From NCBI GenBank assembly GCA_020091685.1, contig CM034605.1, positions 14,666,635 to 14,730,634 of the forward strand: a stretch of DNA of 64,000 bases. The letters run 5' to 3'. Under the pieces are notes generated by a model. It had not been told where the DNA came from. It saw only the letters and a list, made by a program, of their open reading frames with translations, and searched no databases. Shown one piece after another: positions 45,861-57,543 of this stretch (the stretch's first letter is position 1; each line of letters starts with the position of its first letter). A program made the translations under genes and the position numbers. The stretch is from Lutjanus erythropterus. Taxonomy: Eukaryota; Chordata; Actinopteri; Lutjaniformes; Lutjanidae.

Positions 45861-46528
45861 AGATTACATAAGTCATATCAACAGACCACATCTTACCAGC
45901 GTAATGCAGAAACTGAAACAGGGCAAACGTGAGCAGGTCAAAACAAGGCTTCATACTTCTGCTACTGACAAACTAGCCGACTAACTACTTTGTTAACATG
46001 GCAAACAGAGCAAAAAGTCAGTTACCAGGAACTGGGTTATATTAGAGTATTTAAAATTTAAAATGATGTGGTGATGTTTATTCACTTTCCAGCAAAACAA
46101 ACTAGTTAGCAACTTAGTGTGAAGACAGAGACCATGAAGACGCATGCAGTTGTTGCTCTGTACAGTGAGCAGTAGATCTAGTTTGCCTTCAGGGCTCTCC
46201 ACCAGAAATTATTTCATTACCAAGAATTGAGTGCATGACTAGATAAATGGGGCTTGGTTTGTATTGAATTGGTTTTGAGAGAGTTTATAAACAGATGTTC
46301 TGATATAATTTTGCTATTTTTATTCAAAAATGACACCAACTCAGCTGAGAATTAACTCAAGTTTTTTGTTTTTTGTCTGGTATCCCTAAAGAAAGACAAA
46401 ATAGCTCATGTTGTTGCAGCCTTATCATGTATCAATCATCAGTCATGAGAAGCTGTCAAGCATATGACGAGATAATGATGTCATGTTACATTAAGCTTTG
46501 TTCGAGCTCTTGTTCTGGGGTCTTGCTA

Positions 46529-46594
46529 CCCTCTAGTGGTCAGAAATGACCAAATGCAGCTTTAAAAAACATTTTTTTTAGTAATTAAGGTAGC
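46529..46594 (+). repeat. Dispersed repeat, copy 2 (partner at 45789-45860)
   Basis: See the partner for the shared phrases. Here CTCATGCTGCCTCAG follows the core, whereas in the other copy GCTCATGCTGCTCTCATG precedes it, so the order of blocks differs between the copies. Confidence 0.6.
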
Positions 46595-46599
46595 TAGAG

Positions 46600-48354
46600 C
46601 TGCTCATGCTGCCTCAGTAGAGCTGTTCCAGCCTCATCATGGATTGACATGACAGCCAAAAACTAGCCCAGCTTGGCAGTTACAGGCAATAATTAAAGAC
46701 AGAATAAGCAATGAATTGGCAGTTAGCAAACAATGTGAATGCACATCTGTGAACAGCGTGTACTGAATTCGCTTTAATTTGAACACTGGCTTCGACTCTT
46801 CACTTTTATCTGTTCTGCCCATACCATCAGGTGTCATGAAAAGTGTTCATATTGAATTCAACATCTGGTGTGCTGACTGGCAATATCTGAACCCAATTTA
46901 GCTCGTAATAATGTTGGCAGGCAAACAGCACTCAGTTTCGGTGCTGTCCAAAGACGTGCACTTGACTGGACAGTTCCTGGACTGCTCTTTTAAATGTAGT
47001 CTTTTGCATAAGTCTATAATATCGATGGAGCAGAATAGCTGAGGATGAAGAGATTCATGACATACTTGTGAATGTATATTTAGAGCCTTTTCTGCTCTGC
47101 AGTTTCCTGTAATTTCTCCTATAAGTTCTGACATTGAAAAGTACTTATAATATCCTGTTCTGCTGAGATGAAGAGCAGCGGCCTTTTTTAACGTGCAACA
47201 CCCTAATCCCATTTAAGTTGCAGCCAACACAGGCCAGTGCCAAAATATCATCAAATCCAGGCGGCTTTGATGCCGGGGCCAAGACTTTAAAGACAGAGGA
47301 ATGTGGTAGTGGGGGCGAGTGCCAGGTGTATACCAGAGTGTAATTAGGGCTGAATCGAATTATAAAGCACCATATAAAATATAATGTCACTTATTAGCAG
47401 CATATTTTAAGTGTGTTACTGTTACTAAGACTGCAGATACTCGAGGAATGATACAGAGAAACCACATCAGCAGGCAATAAAGTACAAAGGGTCAAACAAC
47501 TCCTCTGCACATAAAAAAAAAAAAAGAAACATGGCACTTGAGCGGTCCATATGAGCAAGAAACACGTGTTCCCGAGGAAGGTGTCAACAATTCAGAGCAA
47601 ACTCAACTGGATAATGACTTTGGAGATTTTAAAAGGAGGAGACTGGCGAGGCGGGCATCAAGTCTTCAAAAGCACAGACTGACCCAAACCGCTTTTCACG
47701 GCTTTGACAGCTCATTCAGGGTCCACACAATTCCACGAAACTATTTGCATGTGTGGGGTGTTTGTGAGATTAAAAGCACTTCAACGCAACATGCGATGTT
47801 TGCATGTGAATAGAAGCCATACAGGGAATGTCACATCACTTATCTTTTGTATAAAACTGTGGTGCTCCTCTTGTCAGCCGCAAATAAGCCCATTGTATCC
47901 TGCTGATAAAAGGCAATCAAACAAAGTATATAATTGCGAAGTCAAGCATTAATAGCCTGTATAACTACCGCCTAATGCTGAAATAATTAAGAATGTCTCT
48001 TACTGGGGGACTGGCAATGCAATTATCACCTTGATGACTGTGCCATACAAAGACATTCAGAGGAGGGGAGACGGAAAACGAGAGAGAAGCAAATAACTAA
48101 AATGACGAGGATAATACAATTAGAACATGGCTGAGAGGGGAGGGAAACAAAGGGGAGACAGCCTCAAGGCTTTTTCCAACAGGGTTGCCATGTCTACACA
48201 CTTCATTTGCATCCTTATAATGTCGCACAATTATACTGGATAAGCATCCAAAGCTGCACAGAGAGCTCCTACAGTCCTTACATAACTATTTCAGTATCTT
48301 TATTTCTTACTTCAATATCCTCCCCCTGTCTCCAGCCACCTAGCTAATTCAAAG
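46600..48354. other. Intergenic, partly unique and motif-rich
   Basis: No gene is recognised. The minus frame at 46898-47212 (104 codons) and the plus frame at 47538-47813 (91 codons) have no recognisable domain. An A-run of about 13 occurs at 47513-47525. The 47990-48250 segment is unique, with ATTTGCAT and CAATTATAC motifs compatible with regulatory DNA, but evidence is thin. Confidence 0.3.
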
Positions 48355-48358
48355 TTAA

Positions 48359-49514
48359 AGAAAAGTTTGGCTTATGTGATGCAGAGTTGTATGACGCAAT
48401 GTACAGTATAACTTGCAGTAGAAGTAGTAGGCCACCAGTTTGGAGAACTGAGAGGAGTACCAGCACGGAAGTTAAGCAATGTACTGCAGTGGACAGAGTC
48501 AGAAAAAAGATGTTTTAGCTACTCAAAAGGTACACTTAAAAAAAATCAGTATCAGTTTAAGCTATATTTAGAATACTTATCTTGCTGTCAGACAGCCAAT
48601 ATATGTGATCAGGACAAATATTTTCCATATTCTGTGGAAACAAACTAATAGCTGCTGAATTCATATTTCTAACTCAATCTGCCACCACCATCACACACAT
48701 GCCAAGAGAGAGCAGCACATATACATTATTATGTTTATTCATATTTTCAGTTTTAATTATTGTTCACCACTTGATTAACAGGGACAGCCAAATTGTGCAG
48801 TTTAGTTCAATAAGTATTTTATTTAGGCTTTTACACTTTCCTATGCAGTATAGAAATGTTGCTGCTCAAATAAAATTCAATGTGTTGTGACTTGTTTTCA
48901 GAAACATGACTCAATATGCATTCTCTAGTGTATGAAATCATAGTGTATATCAGTGGTGCCCAACCCTGGTCCTCAGGATCCCCTGTTGTTTCCCTGCTCC
49001 AACACACCTGATTCAAATGATCAGGCTGTTGTCAGGCTTCTGCAGAGGCTTGATGACGAGCTGATCATTTGAATCAGGTGTGTTGGAGCAGGGAAACATC
49101 TAAAACATGCAGGACAGGGGATCCTGAGAACCAGGGTTGGGCACCACTGGTGTATATGATTCAACTTTTTTTGTGTGTGTGTTAAAAAAAAGGTACCATG
49201 GTCTGGTTGGTTTGAAGAGACCACTGTTTGGCTTATATAAGAGGAGTTTCCCGTCTGAAAGGGCTTCCTGACGGCAAGGTAAACTGGTTTCATATTATGT
49301 ACACTTAAACTGATACAGAATTTTTTGGGGTTGACCCTTTTGTAGGTGGCTAAAGTACATTTTGCTGCTGACCCTGTCCACAGCAGTTCATTGCTTAGCT
49401 TCTTACACCTGCTACTTCTCCAAATGAGAGGGGCATAAGGACCACCATCTACTGTAGGTAATACACTGATAACTGCCTCATATAACCCCACATCAAATAA
49501 TCCGAACTCTCCCT
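48359..49514. mobile_element. TTAA-flanked fold-back MITE (piggyBac-like), copy C
   Basis: TTAA lies at 48355-48358 and 49515-49518. The left part shares CCAGTTTGGAGAA, GAGGAGTACCAGCACGGAAG, TAAGCAATGTACTGC and ATCAGTTTAAG with other copies. The right part shares TTGGTTTGAAG, CTGACCCTGTCCACAGCAG, CACCATCTACTG and ATAACCCCACATCAAATAAT. Between about 48597 and 49190 the family sequence is replaced by unrelated DNA that itself contains a hAT MITE, so the copy is a composite. Confidence 0.7.
48951..49149. mobile_element. hAT-type MITE with perfect 8-bp target duplication
   Basis: The 199-bp element begins CAGTGGTGCCCAACCCTGG and ends CCAGGGTTGGGCACCACTG, and is flanked on both sides by GTGTATAT (48943-48950 and 49150-49157). 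Its arms are palindromic over most of the length (CCTGATTCAAATGATCAG and CTGATCATTTGAATCAGG near the centre), separated by a short loop. It is non-coding and mobilised in trans. The intact duplication and near-perfect termini suggest a relatively recent insertion. Confidence 0.92.
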
Positions 49515-49518
49515 TTAA

Positions 49519-50071
49519 CATTCAAAGTGAGCAGGTGTCAAGCAATGCTTCACTTTAGACATTTACTTAAACCTTCATCATTCTGATTCACTGCATTTCA
49601 ATGACAACCAAAACGCCCTAAGCAGTGGCATAATACCCAATGTAGAAGGTGCCATTTTTAGCTACACCTATATTAAAGGTACCAGAGCTTGTAATGCAGT
49701 ATATGATATACTATACAATAGTGGACAATGTCTTCATCTATAGGAAAAGGGGTGAATGTTCTGTTCCTCATTTTGCATTATTAAAGGTGGAGATCAAATG
49801 AAATATTCAACAGATGATATGCTGATTTAATATTCATAGAAATGAACTTTATATTAGAGAACACATTTTTATGGGAAGTAGACTGGAGGCCACTGATTAA
49901 ATTTCATTGTTTGATCACTATGCAGGGACATTATGGGGTATTACGAGGGCCAGCCGCTGCCTCCCTTTAGCAAACATTTAGGGGCAGTCTGTGAGGCCAC
50001 GCCACTTTGGCAGGGCACATCACAAGTTTACGATACTTAGATGTGTTTCGGAAATGGAGGACGCTGGAGTT
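49519..50071. other. Intergenic between two fold-back elements
   Basis: Unique AT-rich sequence without a gene; separates fold-back copies C and B by about 560 bp. Confidence 0.4.
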
Positions 50072-50075
50072 TTAA

Positions 50076-50861
50076 AGAGATAGTTCCGATTATTTGATGT
50101 GGGCTTGTGTGAGGTACTTATTCATAGTCAGTATATTACCTACTAAAGATGGTGGTCAACATGCCCACCGTGAGGAGAAACAGAGAGGCTCAGCAGCTAA
50201 GGGTGTGTTAGCCACTTAAAAAGGTCCACCTAAAAAAATAATCAATATCACTTTAAGTGTAGACTATATTTAAAATATTTTCAGTGCTTTACTTTGCCAT
50301 CAGACAGCTTTTTCCAACAGGAAAGAGCTTTTATATAAGCCCAATCTCTCCAAACCAACCAAACTCCATAGGCAAAATCAGTCATTTTACCTCGCAGAGC
50401 ACAGAAGTTGTTTCACCCCCACCTAGATGTGTTGGTTTGTCTGTTATTGTGTGAATCAGTGAACAATGAACTGTCCTTTAGAACACACTAAGTCACATAA
50501 TAACACAAACAGATTGTGGCAGTGGTTCACTTATGGAGTTTGGTCGGTTTGAAGGGAGTGATATTTGGCTTACATATCAGCAGTTTTCTGTCAGAAAAAG
50601 TTGTCAGAAGTAAAATGAGGAAAATATTCTAAATGGAGTGTACACTTAAAATGATATTAATTGTTTTAGGTCAAGCTTTTTTAAGTGGCTAAAATACACT
50701 GTGTTGATGACCCTGTCCACAGAAGTTTAATGATTAGCTTCCATGCCGGTGCCCCTCTCTGCTTCTCCAAACTGGGGCATGTCGACCACCATCTACTGCA
50801 GGTAATACACTATGGATATGTACCTCATACAACCCCACTTCAAATAATCCCAATTATCCCC
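50076..50861. mobile_element. TTAA-flanked fold-back MITE (piggyBac-like), copy B
   Basis: TTAA at 50072-50075 precedes AGAGATAGTTCCGATTATTT; the right end AATAATCCCAATTATCCCC is followed by the degraded site TCAA. This is the most complete uninterrupted copy at 786 bp. Left-arm phrases TTGTGTGAGGTACTTATTCATAG and TACTTTGCCATCAGACAGC recur in reverse complement on the right (TATGGATATGTACCTCATACAA; CTGTCAGAAAAAGTTGTCAG). It is useful as the reference for interpreting copies A, C and D. Confidence 0.8.
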
Positions 50862-50865
50862 TCAA

Positions 50866-51276
50866 TGCAGTCGTCTGTTTCTGCATGAATAAAAATAGGA
50901 GCAGTGTGGGGAAATGCGTAAGTCATAGCATGTCTCAAACACCAGCTGCGATACATATTCATATATTTACTGGCAAAGATTTCACCTAAGGCGATCATGA
51001 TTCTGTAAATATGAATAAATCAGATCGGTCCCTGTAGTGCACTTCCTGTACTTTTATATCCAAATGTGGCTCTTGTGTTGTTTTGTTTTATTTTGTTTGT
51101 ATGTGTTTACATAAGAGTATTAAAGAGTTAATTAAGTTTAAACTAAAAGCAAACAGAAGCTCCATTACCAGGAGTATCAGGAGAGACCTTTCAGATACTG
51201 ATTTATTTTAGACATGGATGAGATGGTATATGAGTCAGGACCATTTATCCCTCTGTGTCTCTTTCTCAAACACACA

Positions 51277-51278
<2 letters not shown>
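50866..51278. other. Intergenic, no recognised feature
   Basis: Unique AT-rich DNA; no gene. Confidence 0.4.

Positions 51279-51318
<40 letters not shown>
51279..51318 (+). repeat. (CA)n microsatellite
   Basis: An almost pure 40-bp CA run, flanked by CACACAGACACA and AAAACACACACC. The best microsatellite marker in the window. Confidence 0.95.
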
Positions 51319-51322
<4 letters not shown>

Positions 51323-51439
51323 CACACACCCTCTGGTCAGAGAGATCAAGAGCGAGGGATCGGGGTCCCTGCTGCGACTCTTAACAAGATGGCATTCTCC
51401 GGGGTCACAGAGGTTGCTAGAGTTCGTGTCTACCTTTAA

Positions 51440-52020
51440 GGGACGTGAAACTCTACTCACGGTTTTCTAACAGTTATCTAATTGGATTAGGCCTCAAAGG
51501 GAGGCCCCTTTTTCATCCCTGGCTTTTGTCCATTCGACTCAGCACCGAATGGAGCTTAAAGGGCTCCAGACACTGAGGAGGACAGGCGATGGATTAGGTG
51601 AGGTATCCTGACCAATTAAGACGAGGCCAGGTGTCGTGCTGATTGCGGGAAAATTGAGACCTCGGGCCGACATGTGTCTAATTCCCCCCCTCCCTGCACC
51701 GCCAAGCACTCATTTGCCTGGCCGCCACACACTGCTTTCCTCTTTCCCCCTCCCCTCTTCCTTCCCTGCTCTGCGTAGGTAACCCGAGCCGCCTTCCCTT
51801 GACCCCTTCTCTTCCGTGGAGGGCTAATCAGACCCACCTGGAGCTCCCCGGGGCTCTGTTAGCTGCTGGCTCAGCTAGCAACAGCTGATCCAAGGAGGAA
51901 TCCCTGGGGCGGCCGCCGCAGGCCTGGCACCCAACACACACTGACTCAGGATGAGCCGGGGAGATTTTCCAACTGATGGTTCATTGAACCTCGAGCAGAA
52001 TCACCACCTTGCCATGATAG
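51440..52020. promoter_or_regulatory. GC-rich candidate regulatory block
   Basis: Unique sequence, GC-richer than its surroundings and with CpGs, including a NotI site GCGGCCGC near 51910, GGACAGGCGATGGATTAGG, CCAATTAAGACGAGG and GACATGTGTCTAATTCC. No gene fits: the minus open frame 51616-51837 is a Gly/Arg-rich translation of a pyrimidine tract. Conserved-noncoding or promoter-like identity is possible but unproven. Confidence 0.28.
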
Positions 52021-52064
52021 GGATGTGTGCAGTGTGTGTGGAGTGTGTGTGTGTGCATGTGCAC
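52021..52064 (+). repeat. TG-rich microsatellite
   Basis: Interrupted TG runs, GTGTGCAGTGTGTGTGGAGTG then GTGTGTGTGCATGTGC. Confidence 0.75.
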
Positions 52065-53376
52065 CTGGAATGAGTGTCTCTGCTAAAGTCAGTTTGTTAG
52101 TTTGGTCCAATTCACATGGGATCTTGCTGCATGTCAGTCAGCAAAAATACAGCATCTATGGTAGACATCTTTTTGTAACATAGGTTATATACAGGTTATA
52201 TATAGGAGATAGATTTTTATGTACAAAATAAATATATTGCCCACCAAATCTGTGCAGAAGAAAGAAAAAAGCCAGTTTTGATACAATCCTAATTTGTATC
52301 TTCTTGGCACTAACCATTCCCTTCATTGTAATCCACATTAGAAAAATGTTTACTTTGACATACCCAAAAACTACAACAGAACAACTGTCAGCTTCAAAAG
52401 TTATAAAATTATTGCATTAAAATCTTGGTGAGAATCATCAGTGTATGAGTATCAAAAGGAAATTAGTGTGCAGTTTCTCTGAAGCAACAGCACTTACCTG
52501 CTCCTAATTATTACAAATATAATATAATTGAGATTTCATTCATTTTAAATTATCTACTTATTTTAAACAATTATTGCTTTACTAAACTGTAAATATATCA
52601 ACCTGTAAATACTGTAAATATTCCTTACAATTCCATCTAAATCAATGCATTACGTAAATTATTCTTGTTTAATTGTTTTAAATTTAAATCTCATGCACTA
52701 ATTAGTCAAACACCCATAAACTGTAATTAGGCTACTACACTAATTAAGTTTTTTTTTTTTTTAATCCATTTCCCGGACTTTCTCCATGTAACTGGCTAAC
52801 GTAAAGGAGCTATGTTCAACATTTTATATAAGGAAAATCATGACTACTCGTGTGTGAAAGCTTTAATGAGTTTCCACTTCTTGTTTTGCTTTTTTGGTTT
52901 GGCAATGTCATATTTTGTTTCACTCTAAAAGCTCTAATAGCATTCCTCTAATTGTTATAAATTCCAGGGAAACACAGGACTCACCAAATGATACATCAAA
53001 GAATGAGGAGGGACGTGAGCAAACGTAACTAAACGTAGCTAAAAAAGATGAAGTAAACTTTAATACATTCTTACACTCGTCATCAAAGTCATTTTTGTTG
53101 TTTTTGTACATACTGTGCATTTAAATGTACAATATTCACAGTAAGTTCTGCTTCAATAGGTCTCACTCACATTAAAACAAACACAAAAGACATGGTTTGA
53201 TGATTTTGTGATGTAGGTTTGGATCATGAGATTGTTAACCACTATGAAAATCTATGTGACATGACTCGAGGTAAAGCACTAAAGTTTATTCATGTTGTGT
53301 TTTGTCACGTTTGCCAACTTCCCTCCTCACTCTCTGGCATATCTGAAGTAATATGTGTTTTATCAGAAGTTGTAGC
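52065..53376. other. AT-rich intergenic DNA
   Basis: No gene. A T-run of about 14 at 52748-52761. From 52500 to 52700 the sequence is very AT-rich with repeated CTGTAAATA. Confidence 0.4.
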
Positions 53377-53535
53377 AACTAGCAGCTTTTAAGAAATACA
53401 TGTTACCTTGAATAATTTATGGATTTCTCTGGATTTGACCATTGTTAGAAACATTTGGGATGATGCAAGTGCACAACTCAACAACATATATAGGTAGTGG
53501 TTTGTGGAAATGTTAAATATCATAGTTTAAATGGT
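53377..53535 (+). repeat. Dispersed repeat, copy 2 (partner at 10742-10910)
   Basis: Collinear with the 10.7 kb block in the same orientation; shares ACCTTGAATAATTTATGGAT, TTTCTCTG, TTTGACCA and CACAACTCAACAA. Confidence 0.6.
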
Positions 53536-55390
53536 GACTTCAGTGTTGTGTTTACACCTTGTTCCCAAGTGACCGAAAAGCTCAGACACTCAGATATAGC
53601 CATTTTAAATCTTTTACACTGTATGTGTGTAAATGTTTCATATGGAATCATAACGTGCCCAGAATATGACACTACGGCAAAACAAATCCTACATTCTCTA
53701 TAGGACAAACAGTATAAAACATTTTTGTTTCATTTTAAATATGCAGCACTGTACACAGCGACATATATGACTCAAAGAGAATGATTCATGTAGTTTATAT
53801 AGTGTATTTGCTTTGCTTTACACAGCTTTTGTTACTATGCTGTCTCTACAAAGGCACGGGCTCACTAACATCACAGTCGAGCGACTGTCACATGCAAACA
53901 ACCTCATATTCTATAATACATGTAACACTGATTCCCTTAACTATTTATCAAAAAAGCAATAATAACAACAGCCTTTTTTCATATTATTTGGAGCATTAAA
54001 TTATTCTAATATAGCCAAAGGCCAACTGAAATGGAAACGGCAACATGCAGATCCAGTCCATTATGCATTGTTAAACATTGATCTATGGTTTAATATTTGC
54101 TTCCCAACAGCAATGACAATGTGTTATTACCTTGACAGAGGGCCATAATGTGCGTTGACATGCCGGTGATTATTTAAATAAGCTCTGACAATAAATACGG
54201 CTCCACATGATCTGGAATATGAGCCTTGCGGAGAAACCGTGCAGGCAGACGGAAGAGTAAATTCTAAGTTTGAAGCTGAGGTTATCTGATGCTGAGAGTG
54301 AAAAATATCAATAAGGTGTATCAGAAAAGCAGCTCATTGTTATACGGAGATTAGACTCCGAAACAGAGCTCAAGTATAATAATATAACAGAAAATGATAT
54401 GAGTGATTTAAGACTTTAACGTGTTACAGCAAGCCAAAATTTGATTATCCTTGTTGTCAACATGGAAATAACTAGCCCTATATGCCTAAGGCCTAAGGAG
54501 TTGGTGCAACCAGTAGGGCTGCTCATACATTGTTTAATCCCCACAGCTGTGCTGCAGCGCCTCCGTCTCTATCTCTATGTGCAGAAGTTTCTTGTAAATA
54601 GTTACAGAAAAATGCTAAACCAACATCAGATTGTTGCTGGAAGTTTCAGAAGTGGCTGTTTCACTGCAGTGTGTCTCGGAGCAGTTGGCATCCACATCCA
54701 CGAGGGACACACACATATTTCTGTTCAGCTAAGGATGCAAAAGTATTCCCTTTGACAGAGACACAATAAGTAGCAAATCATCAGCTAAAACAAACATAAA
54801 AGCCTCTTGCCAAACACCAACTGTTATGAAAGGCAGCGCAGAGAGCGAGCATACTGGCATCCGCGGCAATTAGAGGAGAAGGGTTAGCGAGGACTCCGCC
54901 TGTCCCAGACTCGCACGCCCGCTCCCACACCTGTTTCTGCTCCTGGTCCAAACCAAACACAGAGACAGAGAGAGAGAAAGAGAGAGGGTGGTTACTTTGT
55001 CGCCGTGCCACCTTACCCCAGCATCGTCTAATGAGATTAGATGGCTCACTAATGAGCTCTACAGTGAGGAGAGTCAACTGTGAAGTGAAGGTCAGAAATT
55101 TCATCACCCAAATGTGCTGTTGGATTTCAGGAGTCATTAACTAATAACAAACAAATGATTTAAAGGAACTGGCGATGGTATTTCTGTTGGCCCCTGGAGA
55201 CTTCCTCTCTCCTCTCTCTCTGTTTTAATGAGCATCTGAAGTATGAAAGTCAAAGCAAAACACTTGAGTGGCTGCACTTCGTGAATGGAGTTGATATTTT
55301 TCGTCCAGTCTAATTTTAAATGTCAAATGCTTTTCTATAGGAAAACACAAATGTACTTAAAATTATATTGAAATTATGAGTGTAAAGATG
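53536..55390. other. Intergenic, no recognised gene
   Basis: Mostly AT-rich unique DNA. A plus open frame at 54441-54755 (104 codons) and a minus frame at 54781-55137 (118 codons) are balanced in composition but show no domain and no convincing splice sites. A GA-rich tract lies at 54960-54987. Confidence 0.35.
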
Positions 55391-55462
55391 TTCAAGGGAT
55401 AGTTTAGATTATTTCAAGTTGCATCAGCGATGTCACGTGATGTATGTAATGTAGTTATAGTA

Positions 55463-55520
55463 ATCACAAACCTAAACCTACTCAAGTCGTTTTTGTGCCT
55501 AAACCAACCCAAACTGTGAG
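55463..55520 (+). repeat. Short dispersed repeat (related to 36853-36914)
   Basis: CCTAAACCTACTCAAG followed by TTTTGTGCCTAAACCAACCC is collinear with the 36.9 kb block. Confidence 0.55.
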
Positions 55521-55584
55521 CCTTTCAGAGCGTTGAGAACATGTTCTAAAGGCTTTCTGTCCATGTCTGATACAGCCGCTAAAG

Positions 55585-56093
55585 CACTCGAACGGCAGTC
55601 CACAGGCCAAATCTGGCTGCTGATTGGATGCAATGCGTCCCTCCAACCATTTTCTAATTCAAAATGAAAATAAACTGATTCACACTGTTTTTCCCACAAC
55701 TGCCGCCCACCGTAACTTTCGACTTGCACGGAGTTGCTGCCTTCTGATTTTCCATTTGGCAAAGATGAGTGAGGACGGCAAACATGGAGACAGGACTGAA
55801 AAATGGACAGATGAATTTGTCTTGATTGATACCTCATATCCATCCTAACCACCTGTGCTTAATTAGCTAAATGACAATTGTGTATGCAAGGCTAATATCA
55901 GGCACCATCAAGAGTCAAAACATGCTAGCTCAGTGAAGCGTTCCTGAATGCAAATCCCAAAAGAACCGCAAGAAAAATGCATTCATCATTTTATCTGATA
56001 AATAATATTATTAATGTTTGTTTGTTAAATGGCCACAGGCATCGTGTCATTTTACGAAAGTGGCCCCAGGGCAAAACAAGTTGAGTATCCCTG
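55585..56093 (+). mobile_element. hAT (Charlie-like) deletion derivative
   Basis: The 509-bp element starts CACTCGAACGGCAGTCC and ends CAAGTTGAGTATCCCTG. It is flanked by CGCTAAAG (55577-55584) and TGCTAAAG (56094-56101), an 8-bp duplication with one mismatch as expected for hAT. The left end shares GGCCAAATCTGG with the fragment at 14458. It contains the start of a transposase-like frame but nearly all of the coding region is missing, so it is a non-autonomous, internally deleted copy. Confidence 0.75.
55765..55947 (+). pseudogene. Decayed hAT transposase N-terminus (BED-like finger)
   Basis: An ATG at 55765 opens a short frame with the pattern EKWTDEF, resembling the conserved W-x-x-x-(Y/F) segment at the start of GTF2IRD2/ZBED-type hAT transposases. 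After a stop, the segment at about 55876-55947 reads CVCKANIR then HHQESKHASS. This matches the family's finger end, in which two histidines are spaced four residues apart in an RRHYETKH-like motif. The C-x-x-C part is not intact. The stop and the abrupt end shortly after show a dead remnant. Assignment is from motif memory. Confidence 0.5.
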
Positions 56094-56511
56094 TGCTAAA
56101 GGGTACTTCATTATGAGACACCAAGGGATGGTGACAAATTGTCGCCCTGTACAGAGTGGGAATGAGAACGGGTTGATATGACAGCTAAGCAATGTACTGC
56201 TTGGCTTACATAACATCAGTTTCCAATTGGAAAAGGCCGTCTGATGGCAAAGTAAAGGAGTTAAAATACTGTAAATATAAGGTACACTTAAACTGCTTTT
56301 GATTTTTTGGGTGGACCTTTTTAAGTGCTTAAAACACCTTTAGTTACTGACCCTGAACCCAGCAGGACATTGCTAAGCTTCTGAGCTGGTGTCCCTCTCT
56401 GCTTGTCCAAACTGGGGGGCATGGTGACTGCAATCTGCTGGAGTGAAGCCACTGACTATCAACAAGTACCTCATGCAACCCCACTTCAAATAATCATAAC
56501 TATCCCTTTAA

Positions 56512-57540
56512 AACAGTAACTGGAAATTAGCGATGCACAAGTAATGCATATATATATTTCTGCAGATTCAGATCCAATCAGAAATGTAAGCACATTACAT
56601 TCATTATGGCGGGAACACAATCTGCTGTGAAAGACACTTTTTCCAATAACTTGTTTGTTTTTTGTAGCTGCGATCTTTCCTTGATGGCCCAGTGGTGAGG
56701 TAAGCATCAGGGCAGCAAAGGAGGCACCTTTAATAATGTGCTGACATCAAGTCATACATGTTTAACCAGGTAATATAAGGCTGTAAAATAATGATCCATA
56801 TTGGCTTTTAAGACAAGGTATTAATCTCCAGCATCCTTTTGCCCCTTTTCTCTGCCACTTCATTCAGCGAGGGTTAAAACAGATTGACCTCCCTTCAAAT
56901 AAAATTAATTGTTTTTGGTATTCATTTTATTTGCCACAGAGAAAAGCTGCAATGCTGGTGAAATGTTTACCCATATGTCAGCACTTCCCATTATTGGCAC
57001 ATAACTAAATGTTTGCATTATTATTTTTTCTTATATTCCGGAAGGATTTCTTATTAGGTGTAATACCCTGTTAACCAGTGATAAAATGAATTTCATTTTA
57101 GCCATATCAGGGAGATGTAATCAACATGCAATTTGCTTAAGTGCACAAAACTATCATTTTTGTTAGCACTGCATATTTGCTGAAGAAATATTGCACGCCA
57201 GAGTGTATTAACACAAGGGAGGATGCCATGCATCTCCGCATCAGACCTGAGAGATCCTTGTCACCACTATCTGCCGTAATCTGTTTAATACTGTTTATGT
57301 CCGTCCAAATTGAACATGTGGTACAGAATGACTAATGTCAGTCTCATAATTTAGTCATAACGCTATCTGTACCCTATAGACACCATGTATGGATGCTCAG
57401 TCCATGAGTGCACTGCATGAATAGTGATCCATTCACCCCTCACCTTTAAAAGCCCTGATGGCGAGCCCCATTCAGCTGTGAGCGCTCTGTCAAGACCAAA
57501 CCATCCTTCAGATAAAGGAATAAAGATCCACACTGAACAA
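56512..57540. other. AT-rich intergenic DNA
   Basis: No gene or defined element. The segment around 56850-57120 contains AATAAAATTAATTG and TTCATTTTAGCC motifs. Open frames are short and featureless. Confidence 0.35.
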
Positions 57541-57543
57541 TTG

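Larger units (their letters stand above)
55395..56507. mobile_element. TTAA fold-back MITE copy D, disrupted
   Basis: The left end TTCAAGGGATAGTTTAGATTATTTCAAG is at 55391 with the site degraded to TTCA. The right end ...AATCATAACTATCCCTTTAA gives TTAA at 56508-56511. Only the right arm (about 56188-56507) is well preserved. At about 56194-56220 left-arm text (AGCTAAGCAATGTACTGC) joins directly to right-arm text (TTGGCTTACATAAC), so the central hairpin has been deleted. Between the ends lie unrelated repeat pieces and a hAT insertion, so this is a mosaic. Confidence 0.55.

Noticed and set aside
49021..49521. 166-codon minus-strand open frame
   Set aside because: It runs through the palindromic hAT MITE and the right arm of fold-back copy C. 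The openness is a property of repeat DNA.
54781..55137. 118-codon minus-strand open frame
   Set aside because: Composition is reasonable, but there is no domain, start context or splice evidence, and it includes a GA-rich tract.
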